42,950 nucleotides of DNA, from NCBI GenBank assembly GCA_025350665.1, contig JANXXJ010000138.1, positions 1 through 42,950 of the forward strand, written 5' to 3'. The translations under genes and the position numbers were made by a program. Of this stretch, positions 31,793 through 39,424 are shown in pieces. The DNA is from Gemmatimonadota bacterium. Lineage in GTDB: Bacteria; Gemmatimonadota; Gemmatimonadetes; Gemmatimonadales; GWC2-71-9. The notes beneath the pieces were generated by a model. That model did no database searches. It was not told the origin of the DNA and was given only the letters and a program-made list of their open reading frames with translations. Position 1 is the stretch's first letter, and each line of letters begins with the position of its first letter.

Positions 31793-33409
31793 ATGGTCGA
31801 TGACTCCCGGCGGAGTTTTCTCGCGCTCCTGGGCCTGGCCCCGATCGCGAGCGGGCTCCCGGTCTGGCGGCCGGCCGGCCGGCTGGACCTGGTCATTCGG
31901 GGTGCGACCGTCTTCGACGGAGTAGAGGATCGCGGCCACCGGCTCGATATCGGGATCCGGGGCGACCGGATCGTGGCCCTGGCCCATCGGATCGGGGGCC
32001 GGACGGTCGACGAAATCGACGCCCGCGGCCTGGCCGTGGCACCCGGTTTCGTGGACGTGCACTCCCATGCGGACGGCACGCTGCAGGCGGATCCGCGGCT
32101 CGAGTCGGTGGTCCGCCAGGGCGTGACGACAGTGGTGGTCGGCGCGGACGGCTTCTCGCGGATTCCCGACGACGCGGGCCGGACGGCCATGAGCGACTGG
32201 TTCGCCGAGGTGGATGCCATGAATCCCGGGGCCAATGTGGCCTCGATGGTTGGTCTGGGGCGGGTCCGGCAGCTGGTGGTGGGCGACGACGATCGGCCGG
32301 CGACGCCGACCGAACTGGGCCGGATGGTGGAGCTGGTGAAGGCGGCTCTCAGGTCGGGGGCCTGTGGCGCGTCGGCCGGGCTCGAGTACACGCCGGGGGC
32401 GTTTGCGGGAATCGACGAACTGGTAGCCCTCTGCCGCCCGCTGGCCCGGTACCGGTTGCCATATTCGCCGCACCTGCGGAACGAGGACGACCGGCTGGTG
32501 GAGGCGGTTGACGAAGGTCTCGAGGTCGGCCGGCGGGCCCGGTGTCCGGTGCACATCGCCCACCTCAAGACTCAGGGCCCGCGGAATTGGAGCAAGCTCG
32601 ATCAGGTCTTCCGGAAGATGAGCCGCGCGCGCCGGGCCGGGCGTGACGTGACCTTCGACCGGTATCCTTACCTGGCCTATCAGACCGGACTCAGCAATCT
32701 CTTTCCGTTGTGGAGCCGGGATGGTGGTGAGGAGGCGTTCGTCAAACGGCTGGCGGACAGCAGTCTGACGGCGCGGCTTACCGAGGCGGTCGAAGCCAAG
32801 GTGGCGTTGATCGGCGGGTGGGACCGGGTCATGGTCAGCAGCGTCTCCGCCGACGCTGACCGGAGTGCGGAAGGGAAAAGGATCTCGGAACTTGGCCCGG
32901 GTGACCACTACCGGCTGACGGTGGGGCTGCTGGAGCGGAATGGCGGCGATGTCGGCATGGTGGGATTTGCGATGAGCGAGGACAACCTCGAACGGATTCT
33001 CAAACATCCCCATGTGATGGTGGCGAGCGACGGCGGGGCAGTGGCGCTCGAGGGACCGGCCCGGCGCGGTCATCCTCATCCCCGGAGCCTGGGCTCGTTC
33101 CCGCGGGTGCTGGGCCACTATGTCCGGGAGCGAAACGTGCTGTCCCTCGGCGCCGCCATCCGGAAAATGAGTTCGATGCCGGCCGCGCGGGTGCGGCTCG
33201 ACCGAAGGGGGCGGATCGCATCGGGCTGGTATGCCGATCTGGTCGTCTTCGACCCCGCGACCGTGGCCGATCGGGCCACCTTCGCTGAACCGTTCGCCTA
33301 TCCCGAGGGGATCCACGCGGTGGTGGTGAACGGTGCGGTGGCGTTGAGAGATGGACAGCGGGGTCCCGGCACGGGCCGCGCCCTCCGGCCCAGCGGAGGC
33401 AGACGGTAG
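31793..33409 (+). CDS. Tat-exported D-aminoacylase-like amidohydrolase
   Basis: The ATG at 31793 gives MVDDSRRSFLALLGLAPIASG, a twin-arginine (SRRSFL) export signal; a TTG two codons earlier is an alternative. The 538-aa protein has the amidohydrolase layout with His90 and His92 (DVHSHADG), His227 (YSPHLRNED), His257 (HIAHLKTQG) and Asp413 (VASDGGA), matching the N-acyl-D-amino-acid deacylase family. At the position of that family's zinc-binding Cys (usually GNCGxS) the sequence reads VVGADGFS. It may therefore hydrolyse N-acyl-D-amino acids, dipeptides or related amides, for example from peptidoglycan, but the substrate is open. A di-haem cytochrome gene follows after 75 bp. Confidence 0.88.
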   Translation: MVDDSRRSFLALLGLAPIASGLPVWRPAGRLDLVIRGATVFDGVEDRGHRLDIGIRGDRIVALAHRIGGRTVDEIDARGLAVAPGFVDVHSHADGTLQADPRLESVVRQGVTTVVVGADGFSRIPDDAGRTAMSDWFAEVDAMNPGANVASMVGLGRVRQLVVGDDDRPATPTELGRMVELVKAALRSGACGASAGLEYTPGAFAGIDELVALCRPLARYRLPYSPHLRNEDDRLVEAVDEGLEVGRRARCPVHIAHLKTQGPRNWSKLDQVFRKMSRARRAGRDVTFDRYPYLAYQTGLSNLFPLWSRDGGEEAFVKRLADSSLTARLTEAVEAKVALIGGWDRVMVSSVSADADRSAEGKRISELGPGDHYRLTVGLLERNGGDVGMVGFAMSEDNLERILKHPHVMVASDGGAVALEGPARRGHPHPRSLGSFPRVLGHYVRERNVLSLGAAIRKMSSMPAARVRLDRRGRIASGWYADLVVFDPATVADRATFAEPFAYPEGIHAVVVNGAVALRDGQRGPGTGRALRPSGGRR

Positions 33410-33484
33410 GCCCGGACCCGATACGCTGAATCCGAAGAGTGTCCGGATTCGTACGATCAGCCTTCACTTTGGGATATCAGGACC

Positions 33485-34381
33485 ATGCTCAAGACGATCG
33501 GAAAATTTCTGCTTGCCGTCGCGGCCATTGTGGTGCTGGCCGTCGCCGGCGTCTTCGCCAAGGCAACCCTGCAGCTGGGGAAGATCCGTGACCTGCCGGC
33601 CCCGCGCCTCGCCGTGCGGACCGACTCGGCCACGATCGAGCGCGGTCGTCACCTGGCCACCGCGATCTTCAAATGCGTCGACTGTCATGGCCGGGATCTG
33701 GGCGGTCGGGAGCCGTTCGTCGACGCCGGTCCGCTCGGCCTGATCAATACGCCCAATCTGACCACCGGCCAGGGGGGCGTCATCAGGCGGTATGATGATG
33801 CGTTGCTGGCCCGGGCCGTCCGGCACGGGATCCGGGCGGATGGCAGCCCGCTTCTGATCATGCCGGCCCTGGATTATGTGGTGGCATCGGACCAGGATGT
33901 GGCGGCTGTCATCGCCTATGTCCGGTCGGTGCCGCCGGTGGACCGGGACCATGAACCATCGACGGTGCGTCCACTCGGCCGGATTCTCTATGGCATCGGT
34001 CAGTTCCCGCTCATCGATGCCGACGTCGTTGATCATGCGGCCCCACCAATGGAAGTGCCGGTGGGGGCCACGGTCGAGTACGGCAAGTACCTCGGCTCCG
34101 TGGGGGGCTGTATCGGCTGCCACGGGCCGGGGTTGTCAGGCGGGAAGATTCCGGGGGGCCCGCCGGACTGGAAGCCGGCCGCCAACATTACTCCGGCCGG
34201 ACTCAAGGGGTGGACCGAGACGGATTTCATCACGGCGCTCAAGACCGGTCGACGTCCGAATCGGACGCCGATCGACACGATCATGCCGTGGCGCCTGGCC
34301 GGCCAGATGGACTCGACGGAGATGCACGCGGTCTGGCTGTATCTGCAGTCGCGGCCGCCCAAGCCGTTCGGGGGGCGTTAG
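33485..34381 (+). CDS. Di-haem c-type cytochrome, membrane-anchored or exported
   Basis: A 298-aa protein with an N-terminal hydrophobic segment (FLLAVAAIVVLAVAGVFA) and two haem c sites: CVDCH (Cys64, Cys67, His68) and CIGCH (Cys209, Cys212, His213). Each site is followed by a cytochrome c fold with a possible axial Met (IMPALDY at 126 and TIMPWRLAG later). It is similar to the two-domain cytochromes that feed electrons to terminal oxidases or to membrane dehydrogenases. No oxidase or dehydrogenase gene is adjacent. AGGA precedes the ATG. The stop lies in a palindrome shared with the next, convergent gene. Confidence 0.9.
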   Translation: MLKTIGKFLLAVAAIVVLAVAGVFAKATLQLGKIRDLPAPRLAVRTDSATIERGRHLATAIFKCVDCHGRDLGGREPFVDAGPLGLINTPNLTTGQGGVIRRYDDALLARAVRHGIRADGSPLLIMPALDYVVASDQDVAAVIAYVRSVPPVDRDHEPSTVRPLGRILYGIGQFPLIDADVVDHAAPPMEVPVGATVEYGKYLGSVGGCIGCHGPGLSGGKIPGGPPDWKPAANITPAGLKGWTETDFITALKTGRRPNRTPIDTIMPWRLAGQMDSTEMHAVWLYLQSRPPKPFGGR

Positions 34382-34391
34382 GCCTAGCGCC
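34374..34391. terminator. Palindrome holding the stop codons of two convergent genes
   Basis: GGCGTTAGG and CCTAGCGCC are inverted copies with one G-U position and no spacer. The TAG of the cytochrome gene (34379-34381) and the TAG of the minus-strand gene (34384-34386) both lie inside. With no loop it can form a cruciform or a stem only by opening central pairs; there is no U tract. Confidence 0.35.
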
Positions 34392-35115
34392 GGTCCCGTT
34401 TGCAGGAACTGACATCGACCGCGCCGACTTCGGGGACCAGGTCGGCGCGGGGGCGGACCAGCCAGCGGTTCCGGATCTGAATCAATTCGATGACCGTCAG
34501 GTCGCCGCCAGCCCAGGCGGGACCGGTGTCGCCCTCCCGCTCCTCCTTCACAATAGCGTACGACGTCGAGTCCGATGTCTGCACGATGCCCGCGATGCTT
34601 CGTTTCGGGCTCGGGATCTGGTTGACGTCATCGGGTGCCGGGCAGCCGGCTTGCTCGAATTGCATGCGGACTTGCCACTGGGGGTCGCGGCTCTCGAGCC
34701 AGCGACCGGCGGCTTCGGCTGCGTCGAGGTTCCGCAGGATGCTGGCCGAGGCCACCCGGGCGAATTCGTACGGGGTTGGATCGGCGTAGCGGCGGCGCTG
34801 TTCCTCCATCATCCGGACCTGGTATTGCGCCACCTCGAGCGGCATGTCGGGGTTGGTTTTCCGGAGGTCGTCCACCGTCATCCGGGGGCCTTCCTCCGGG
34901 CTCCGGCGGGCCCGGGTGATGAAGTCGCGGCGGAAGCGGTCGAACGTGTCGAGGTCGAGCAACCGGGCGGCGGTCAGCCACTGACGGGCATTCCAGGCCT
35001 GGACGAACATGGTCGCCGCGTCGCCGGGGGACGGCTGGGCGACGGCAGACTGCAGGGGAAGGGCCGAAAACGCCAGCGCGCCGACCCCCAGGGCCAATGT
35101 GACCTTCGCGTTCAC
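34384..35115 (-). CDS. Secreted protein of unknown function
   Basis: A 243-aa protein starting at a GTG with GGAGG six bases upstream and a signal peptide (MNAKVTLALGVGALAFSALPLQSAVAQ). The N-terminal part is helical (GDAATMFVQAWNARQWLTAARLLDLDTFDRFRRDFI), the kind of sequence seen in NTF2-like or DUF4878-type 'accumulated damage' modules. The C-terminal third is beta-rich (SIAGIVQTSDSTSYAIVKEE, LTVIELIQIRNRWLVRPRADLV), ending VDVSSCKRD. Two Cys (AGC, SSC) could form a disulphide. I do not recognise a named family. It is divergent from pilT across a 167-bp gap. Confidence 0.78.
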   Translation of the reverse strand: MNAKVTLALGVGALAFSALPLQSAVAQPSPGDAATMFVQAWNARQWLTAARLLDLDTFDRFRRDFITRARRSPEEGPRMTVDDLRKTNPDMPLEVAQYQVRMMEEQRRRYADPTPYEFARVASASILRNLDAAEAAGRWLESRDPQWQVRMQFEQAGCPAPDDVNQIPSPKRSIAGIVQTSDSTSYAIVKEEREGDTGPAWAGGDLTVIELIQIRNRWLVRPRADLVPEVGAVDVSSCKRDRR

Positions 35116-35186
35116 TCAAACCTCCAGGGCTGCGCTCCGACAGGAGGAAGATCGGAGGTTTACCCTCCCCGGGGAAGGCCCGTTCG

Positions 35187-35211
35187 GGGCCGGGCCGACC
35201 CGGTCCGGCCC
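35187..35211. other. Strong GC hairpin in the intergenic region upstream of pilT
   Basis: GGGCCGGGCCG-ACC-CGGTCCGGCCC folds into an 11-bp stem (one G-U pair) with a 3-nt loop. It lies 72 bases before the pilT GTG and 72 bases before the divergent secreted-protein GTG, so it is central to the gap. There is no U tract. It may be an mRNA-leader element or a protein-binding palindrome. Confidence 0.4.
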
Positions 35212-35282
35212 GCCTCTTGCCAGTCAGAACTGTCAAGAGTTTGGTCGCTTCACGTGCCTCAATCAGCTTCAAGGGACTTCCT

Positions 35283-36383
35283 GTGGACTTGATCAGCACA
35301 TTCAAGGCGGTGCTTTCCAAGGCTGCCGAGTTGGGGGCTTCCGACGTCCATGTTTCGGCCGGCGGCCCGTTCCGGCTCCGGTTCCGGGGCCAGATCACGC
35401 CGGTCAGCGGCTGGCCGGCACTCACGCCGGACGATACGGCGGCGATTGCGGGGGAGATCCTGATTTCGGCCCGCAAGGCCACGCCCGACACGCTCGACCA
35501 GGTGATGCTGGGCCTTCGCGAGCTCGACTGTTCGTATTCGGTGGACGGCGCCGCGCGGTTCCGGGTCAATGTCTGCAGCCAGCGCGGGACTTACGCCGCG
35601 GTACTCCGGAACATTCCGATCGAGCTGCCGAGTTTTGATTCCCTGGGCCTGCCACCGGTGCTGGAGCAGATTACGCTCGAGGACCGCGGCCTGATCCTGG
35701 TGACCGGTGTGACGGGCAGCGGCAAGTCGTCGACCCTGGCGTCGATGCTCGGCCACCTGAACCGGGTCAAGGCCGCCAAGATCGTCACCATCGAAGATCC
35801 GATCGAGTTTCTCTACCGCGACGACCGGTCCCACATCATCCAGCGCGAACTGGGCGGCGACACCGACAGTTTCGCGGCGGCGCTCCGGGCGGCGCTGCGG
35901 CAGGATCCGGATGTCATCATGGTGGGCGAGATGCGGGACCGCGAGACCATCGACATTGCGCTCAAGGCGGCGGAGACGGGCCACCTGGTCTTCAGCACCG
36001 TGCACACAACCGACGCGGCCAAGACCGTGTCCCGGCTCATCAGCGTGTTCGATCAGGCCGAGCAGGCAACGACCAGGATTCGGATCGCCGAGTCGCTCCG
36101 GGCGGTGGTGTCGCAGCGCCTGCTGCCCAGGAAAGACGGCAATGGACGGGTGGTTGCGGCCGAGATTCTGCGGCGGACGGCGGCGATCGAGGACTGCATC
36201 GGGGACGGGTCGCGCGGGGCCGAGATCCGGGAGCTGATCGCCGACGGGCGGGATCAGTACGGCATGCAGACCTTCGACCAGCACATCATGGAGTTGTACC
36301 AGGCCGAGACGATTTCGGAGGACGTGGCCCGGTCGGCGGCGACCTCGCCGGACGACTTCATCCGGGGCTTGCAGTACGCCTGA
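35283..36383 (+). CDS. pilT: PilT-like twitching motility ATPase
   Basis: The track uses a TTG at 35217. The GTG at 35283 follows AAGGGA by seven bases and gives VDLISTFKAVLSKAAELGASDVHVSAG, the normal PilT N-terminus; the product is 366 aa. Motifs in order are Walker A (GVTGSGKS, 142-149), an Asp box (IVTIEDPIEFLY), Walker B (DPDVIMVGEMRD, about 208-219), a His box (ETGHLVFSTVHTTDAAKT) and the PilT-specific AEIRELIADGRDQYGMQTFDQHI near the C-terminus. PilT drives retraction of type IV pili. No pilB, pilC or pilin gene lies in the window, so it is a solitary copy. Its neighbours on both sides are on the opposite strand. Confidence 0.93.
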   Translation: MDLISTFKAVLSKAAELGASDVHVSAGGPFRLRFRGQITPVSGWPALTPDDTAAIAGEILISARKATPDTLDQVMLGLRELDCSYSVDGAARFRVNVCSQRGTYAAVLRNIPIELPSFDSLGLPPVLEQITLEDRGLILVTGVTGSGKSSTLASMLGHLNRVKAAKIVTIEDPIEFLYRDDRSHIIQRELGGDTDSFAAALRAALRQDPDVIMVGEMRDRETIDIALKAAETGHLVFSTVHTTDAAKTVSRLISVFDQAEQATTRIRIAESLRAVVSQRLLPRKDGNGRVVAAEILRRTAAIEDCIGDGSRGAEIRELIADGRDQYGMQTFDQHIMELYQAETISEDVARSAATSPDDFIRGLQYA

Positions 36384-36410
36384 GCGGGCTGGTGGTGCCC
36401 GTGCCCGGGG

Positions 36411-39400
36411 CTAGAACCTGACCCCGGTGCCGATCCGGACGATCCGCGGCGCCTGACGATTCCGTACGGCATTGAGCCGACCCGTGGCGAACGGGTCGGT
36501 TTCGCCGTTATAGGAGGTCTGGACCTCGGTGACGGCGTTGGCGCCGAGCAGATTGAAGCCGTCGAACGCCAGCACCAGACTGGTCCGTCCCAGGCCAAAT
36601 TCGCGCTCGAGGTGGAGATCGAGCGTCAGCTGCTTCGGGTAGGTGTAACTCCCTCGCGGCTGGACGAACATCCGCTGGCCGGTGGTGGTCTCGAAGAAGA
36701 AGCCGGGGATGAGCCGGTCCTTCTGGGGCCCGGGCAGGGCCTCGGCGTCAAACTGGTAGAGCAGATTGGACAGGGTGAGGGTCGGCGTGTAGTGGTCGCC
36801 GCTGGCGTAGGAGGCGAACACGCTGCCGCGGAACCGCGCGGGCAGGTTCCCGCCCAGGCGGGCCTTGATCTCGAGCCGGGCCTGATTGGCCAGGCGGCCG
36901 AACGCCTCGAATCCCTCGTTAGGCCGGACGTACGGACCGGCGGACGATCCGCCGTAGTCATCGGCGCCGACGACGGTGTTGAGGTTCCCGTCCAGGCGGG
37001 TGAGCGAGCCGCCGACGTCGAACCACCACGACGGATAGCGGGCCTGGAGCCGGAGCTCAAGCTGATCGAACCGGCGGACGGCATCGCCGACGTTGGTGAG
37101 GATGTTGTCGGGCCGGTAGGTCAGGGCATCGAGCTGGGCACCGGTCATGCCGGGTGGCGTGTACGGGCCAAGCAGCACGCCGGCCTTGACCAGATTCCAG
37201 TAGTAGATGATGTCTTCGTTCGACACCGCGAGTTGCCGGAGGGCCAGCGGCTTGCCGTTCAGGAAGAAGGGGCGGCCGAACCGGTCGAGCACCGTGACGT
37301 TGTAGAACATGGTGTAGTTGGACCCGGCATTCCGGTCCACCAGCGACACCATGTCCTCGTTCCGTCGGCGCAGGTACAGCGCTTCGACCTTCCACCGGGA
37401 GCCCCAGGTCTTCTCGAGGCCCAGCACACCCTGGCTGATGTAGGGCTGGTGATAGTTGGTGACGAGGCCGGTTTCGCTGAGACGGACGGTCTGGACTTTC
37501 TTGAACCGGCCAAGATTCGCCAACCGGTCGCGGTCGGCGAGGGTCAGCGTCGTGTTCGGGTCGGTGAACGCCGGACCCGAATATTCCCAGCGCTCTTCAT
37601 CCCGGTAGACCTGACTTCCCGCCGCCCGATCGAAGAAGCCCGCGAACATGCTCTGGTGGTAGAGCCCCCAATGTGCTTTGGCCACCAGCGATCCGTCCGC
37701 GGTGAGGGCGTAGTTGAGGCCGATCCGCGGTTCGAGGGCGCTGGTTCGAACCACGGGCATGAAGGCACCGCCGGTGCCGATCAGGTCTCCGGCCCAGCGA
37801 CCGAGCCGAATGCCCGGGTTCAGGTTCAACCGCGGGGTGATCCGGATGTAGTCCTGGATATACGCCGCGTCATTCCGAACCCGGGAGTCGAGGGTGATGT
37901 CACCGCCCCAGGTCGACGTGATGACGCCGTTGAAGACCCAGGTGGACGGGAGCGCGGGATCGAAGGCGGGCGGCCGGTCACGAATCGCGGGCCGCCACGT
38001 CACGCCGCCGTTCCGTTCCCGGAAGAAACTCCAGCGCCCGCTGCTGAGCTCGGCGCCGATCTTGAAATGGTGCTCGACGGTACCGGTGGTGACGAAGAGA
38101 TCCCACGCCGCGGTAGCCGCGAGGTTCCGCGGGCTCCGGGTTTCCGAGAAGGCGGCGTTCTGGTATTCGCGGGGGTCGATTTCGTTCAGCAGCTGGACGC
38201 CCGGTGCCGTGGTGCTGCCATACGGCTCGCGGCGATCGGACCCGTCGAGCGCGGAGACCTTGACCTCGAGGAAACTCCGCGATGAAAACGTGCGCTGCCA
38301 GGACAGGCTGCCGAGCCAGGTGCCGGCGTCCAGGCGGTTGGTGGCGGCGGGCACTTTGAAGCCGGTCTGGCCGAAGCGATCGGTGGTGGTTTCGAAGCGC
38401 GAGAGGGACGCGACCAGCGCATCCCGCGGCCCCGGCTGCCAGTTGAGCTTGGCGAGAAAGCGGTGATCGGTTTCCGCCGGAGGGCTCGGCACGAAGGTGC
38501 CCCCGAGTTCGGGGACCTGGTTCAGGACCCGGAGATCGCGCGAGATCACCTGGCCGAACAGCGCGTAGAAGAGCCGGTCCTTGATCAGCGGTCCCCGAAT
38601 GTGGCCGTCGAATTCGACCCGGCCGCTCACCTCGGAGCCGACCTCGCCCGGCACCAGGTTGGACCCGTTCAATCGGTGATTCTCCGCGTTGGCCCGGAGT
38701 CCGCCTTCGAAGCGGTTGGTGCCGGACTTGGTCACCAGGTTCACGATCCCGCCCTGGAAGTTGCCGTGCTCGGCGCCGGCCCCGATGCCGCGGACCTGGA
38801 CCTCCTCGATCCAGGTGACGCCGGGCTGGATCAGGTCACCCCCGCTGCCGGGGTGGTTCACGGCGATGCCATCGAGTTGATAGTTGTTGGCCTGCGCAGT
38901 GGCGCCGCCCCAGACCTGATCGGGCCGGGCGCCGATCGCGTAGCGCACCAGGTCGCGGGAGTCGTTCGGCAGCGGGAGCAGAGCGAGTTCTCGCGCGCCG
39001 ACGGCGGTGCCGAACTCGGTGCGTTCGCGATCGATGCTGAGAGCCGGGGCGGTGACGACGATGGCGTCCAGCCTGGTGGCGACGGCTTCGAGGCGGATCG
39101 TGAGGCGGGTGACGCTGCCGGCCTCGACGGTCACATTTTCCACGACGGTGGGGCGGTATCCGATTCTCCGGACGCCGATCCGGTAGTCTCCCGGGGGCAG
39201 AAACCCGATCCGGAAATGCCCGGCAGAATCCGCGAGGGCTTCGCGGCGGAAGCCGACGACGGTCCGGGCGACTTCGACCGTGGCCGACGGGACCGGCCGC
39301 CCATCCTGGCCGTGGACCTGGCCCTGAATGGCGCCGGTGCTGGCGATCTGGGCGGCAGCGGGCGCGGTGACCGCCCCGACCAGGGCTCCAGCGAACGCGA

Positions 39401-39416
39401 TCAGGGTGCGTCGCAT
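36411..39416 (-). CDS. TonB-dependent outer-membrane receptor with CarboxypepD_reg domain
   Basis: A 1001-aa protein with signal peptide MRRTLIAFAGALVGAVTAPAAAQ. Residues about 28-110 form a carboxypeptidase-regulatory-like beta-sandwich (GAIQGQVHGQDGRPVPSATVEV, GDYRIGVRRIGYRP). A plug-type domain follows (about 115-235; NNYQLDGIAVNHPGSGGDLIQPGVTWIEEVQVRG, GGIVNLVTKSGTNRFEGG), then a large beta-barrel ending in the outer-membrane-type aromatic C-terminus (GTGVRF). It imports large substrates across the outer membrane using TonB energy; SusC-like homologues take up peptides or glycans. It is the last gene of a three-gene unit, eight bases after the M24 peptidase gene, which points to peptides. 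No SusD-like partner is seen. Confidence 0.93.
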   Translation of the reverse strand: MRRTLIAFAGALVGAVTAPAAAQIASTGAIQGQVHGQDGRPVPSATVEVARTVVGFRREALADSAGHFRIGFLPPGDYRIGVRRIGYRPTVVENVTVEAGSVTRLTIRLEAVATRLDAIVVTAPALSIDRERTEFGTAVGARELALLPLPNDSRDLVRYAIGARPDQVWGGATAQANNYQLDGIAVNHPGSGGDLIQPGVTWIEEVQVRGIGAGAEHGNFQGGIVNLVTKSGTNRFEGGLRANAENHRLNGSNLVPGEVGSEVSGRVEFDGHIRGPLIKDRLFYALFGQVISRDLRVLNQVPELGGTFVPSPPAETDHRFLAKLNWQPGPRDALVASLSRFETTTDRFGQTGFKVPAATNRLDAGTWLGSLSWQRTFSSRSFLEVKVSALDGSDRREPYGSTTAPGVQLLNEIDPREYQNAAFSETRSPRNLAATAAWDLFVTTGTVEHHFKIGAELSSGRWSFFRERNGGVTWRPAIRDRPPAFDPALPSTWVFNGVITSTWGGDITLDSRVRNDAAYIQDYIRITPRLNLNPGIRLGRWAGDLIGTGGAFMPVVRTSALEPRIGLNYALTADGSLVAKAHWGLYHQSMFAGFFDRAAGSQVYRDEERWEYSGPAFTDPNTTLTLADRDRLANLGRFKKVQTVRLSETGLVTNYHQPYISQGVLGLEKTWGSRWKVEALYLRRRNEDMVSLVDRNAGSNYTMFYNVTVLDRFGRPFFLNGKPLALRQLAVSNEDIIYYWNLVKAGVLLGPYTPPGMTGAQLDALTYRPDNILTNVGDAVRRFDQLELRLQARYPSWWFDVGGSLTRLDGNLNTVVGADDYGGSSAGPYVRPNEGFEAFGRLANQARLEIKARLGGNLPARFRGSVFASYASGDHYTPTLTLSNLLYQFDAEALPGPQKDRLIPGFFFETTTGQRMFVQPRGSYTYPKQLTLDLHLEREFGLGRTSLVLAFDGFNLLGANAVTEVQTSYNGETDPFATGRLNAVRNRQAPRIVRIGTGVRF

Positions 39417-39424
39417 CGCCTGGT

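Noticed and set aside
31727-33316. 529-aa minus-strand ORF opposite the amidohydrolase gene
   Set aside because: No recognisable motif, while the plus strand encodes a clear amidohydrolase with all metal-ligand motifs.
36612-38285. 557-aa plus-strand ORF opposite the TonB receptor gene
   Set aside because: Composition is shadow-like (Gly, Val, Glu, Arg, His) and the minus strand encodes a full receptor.
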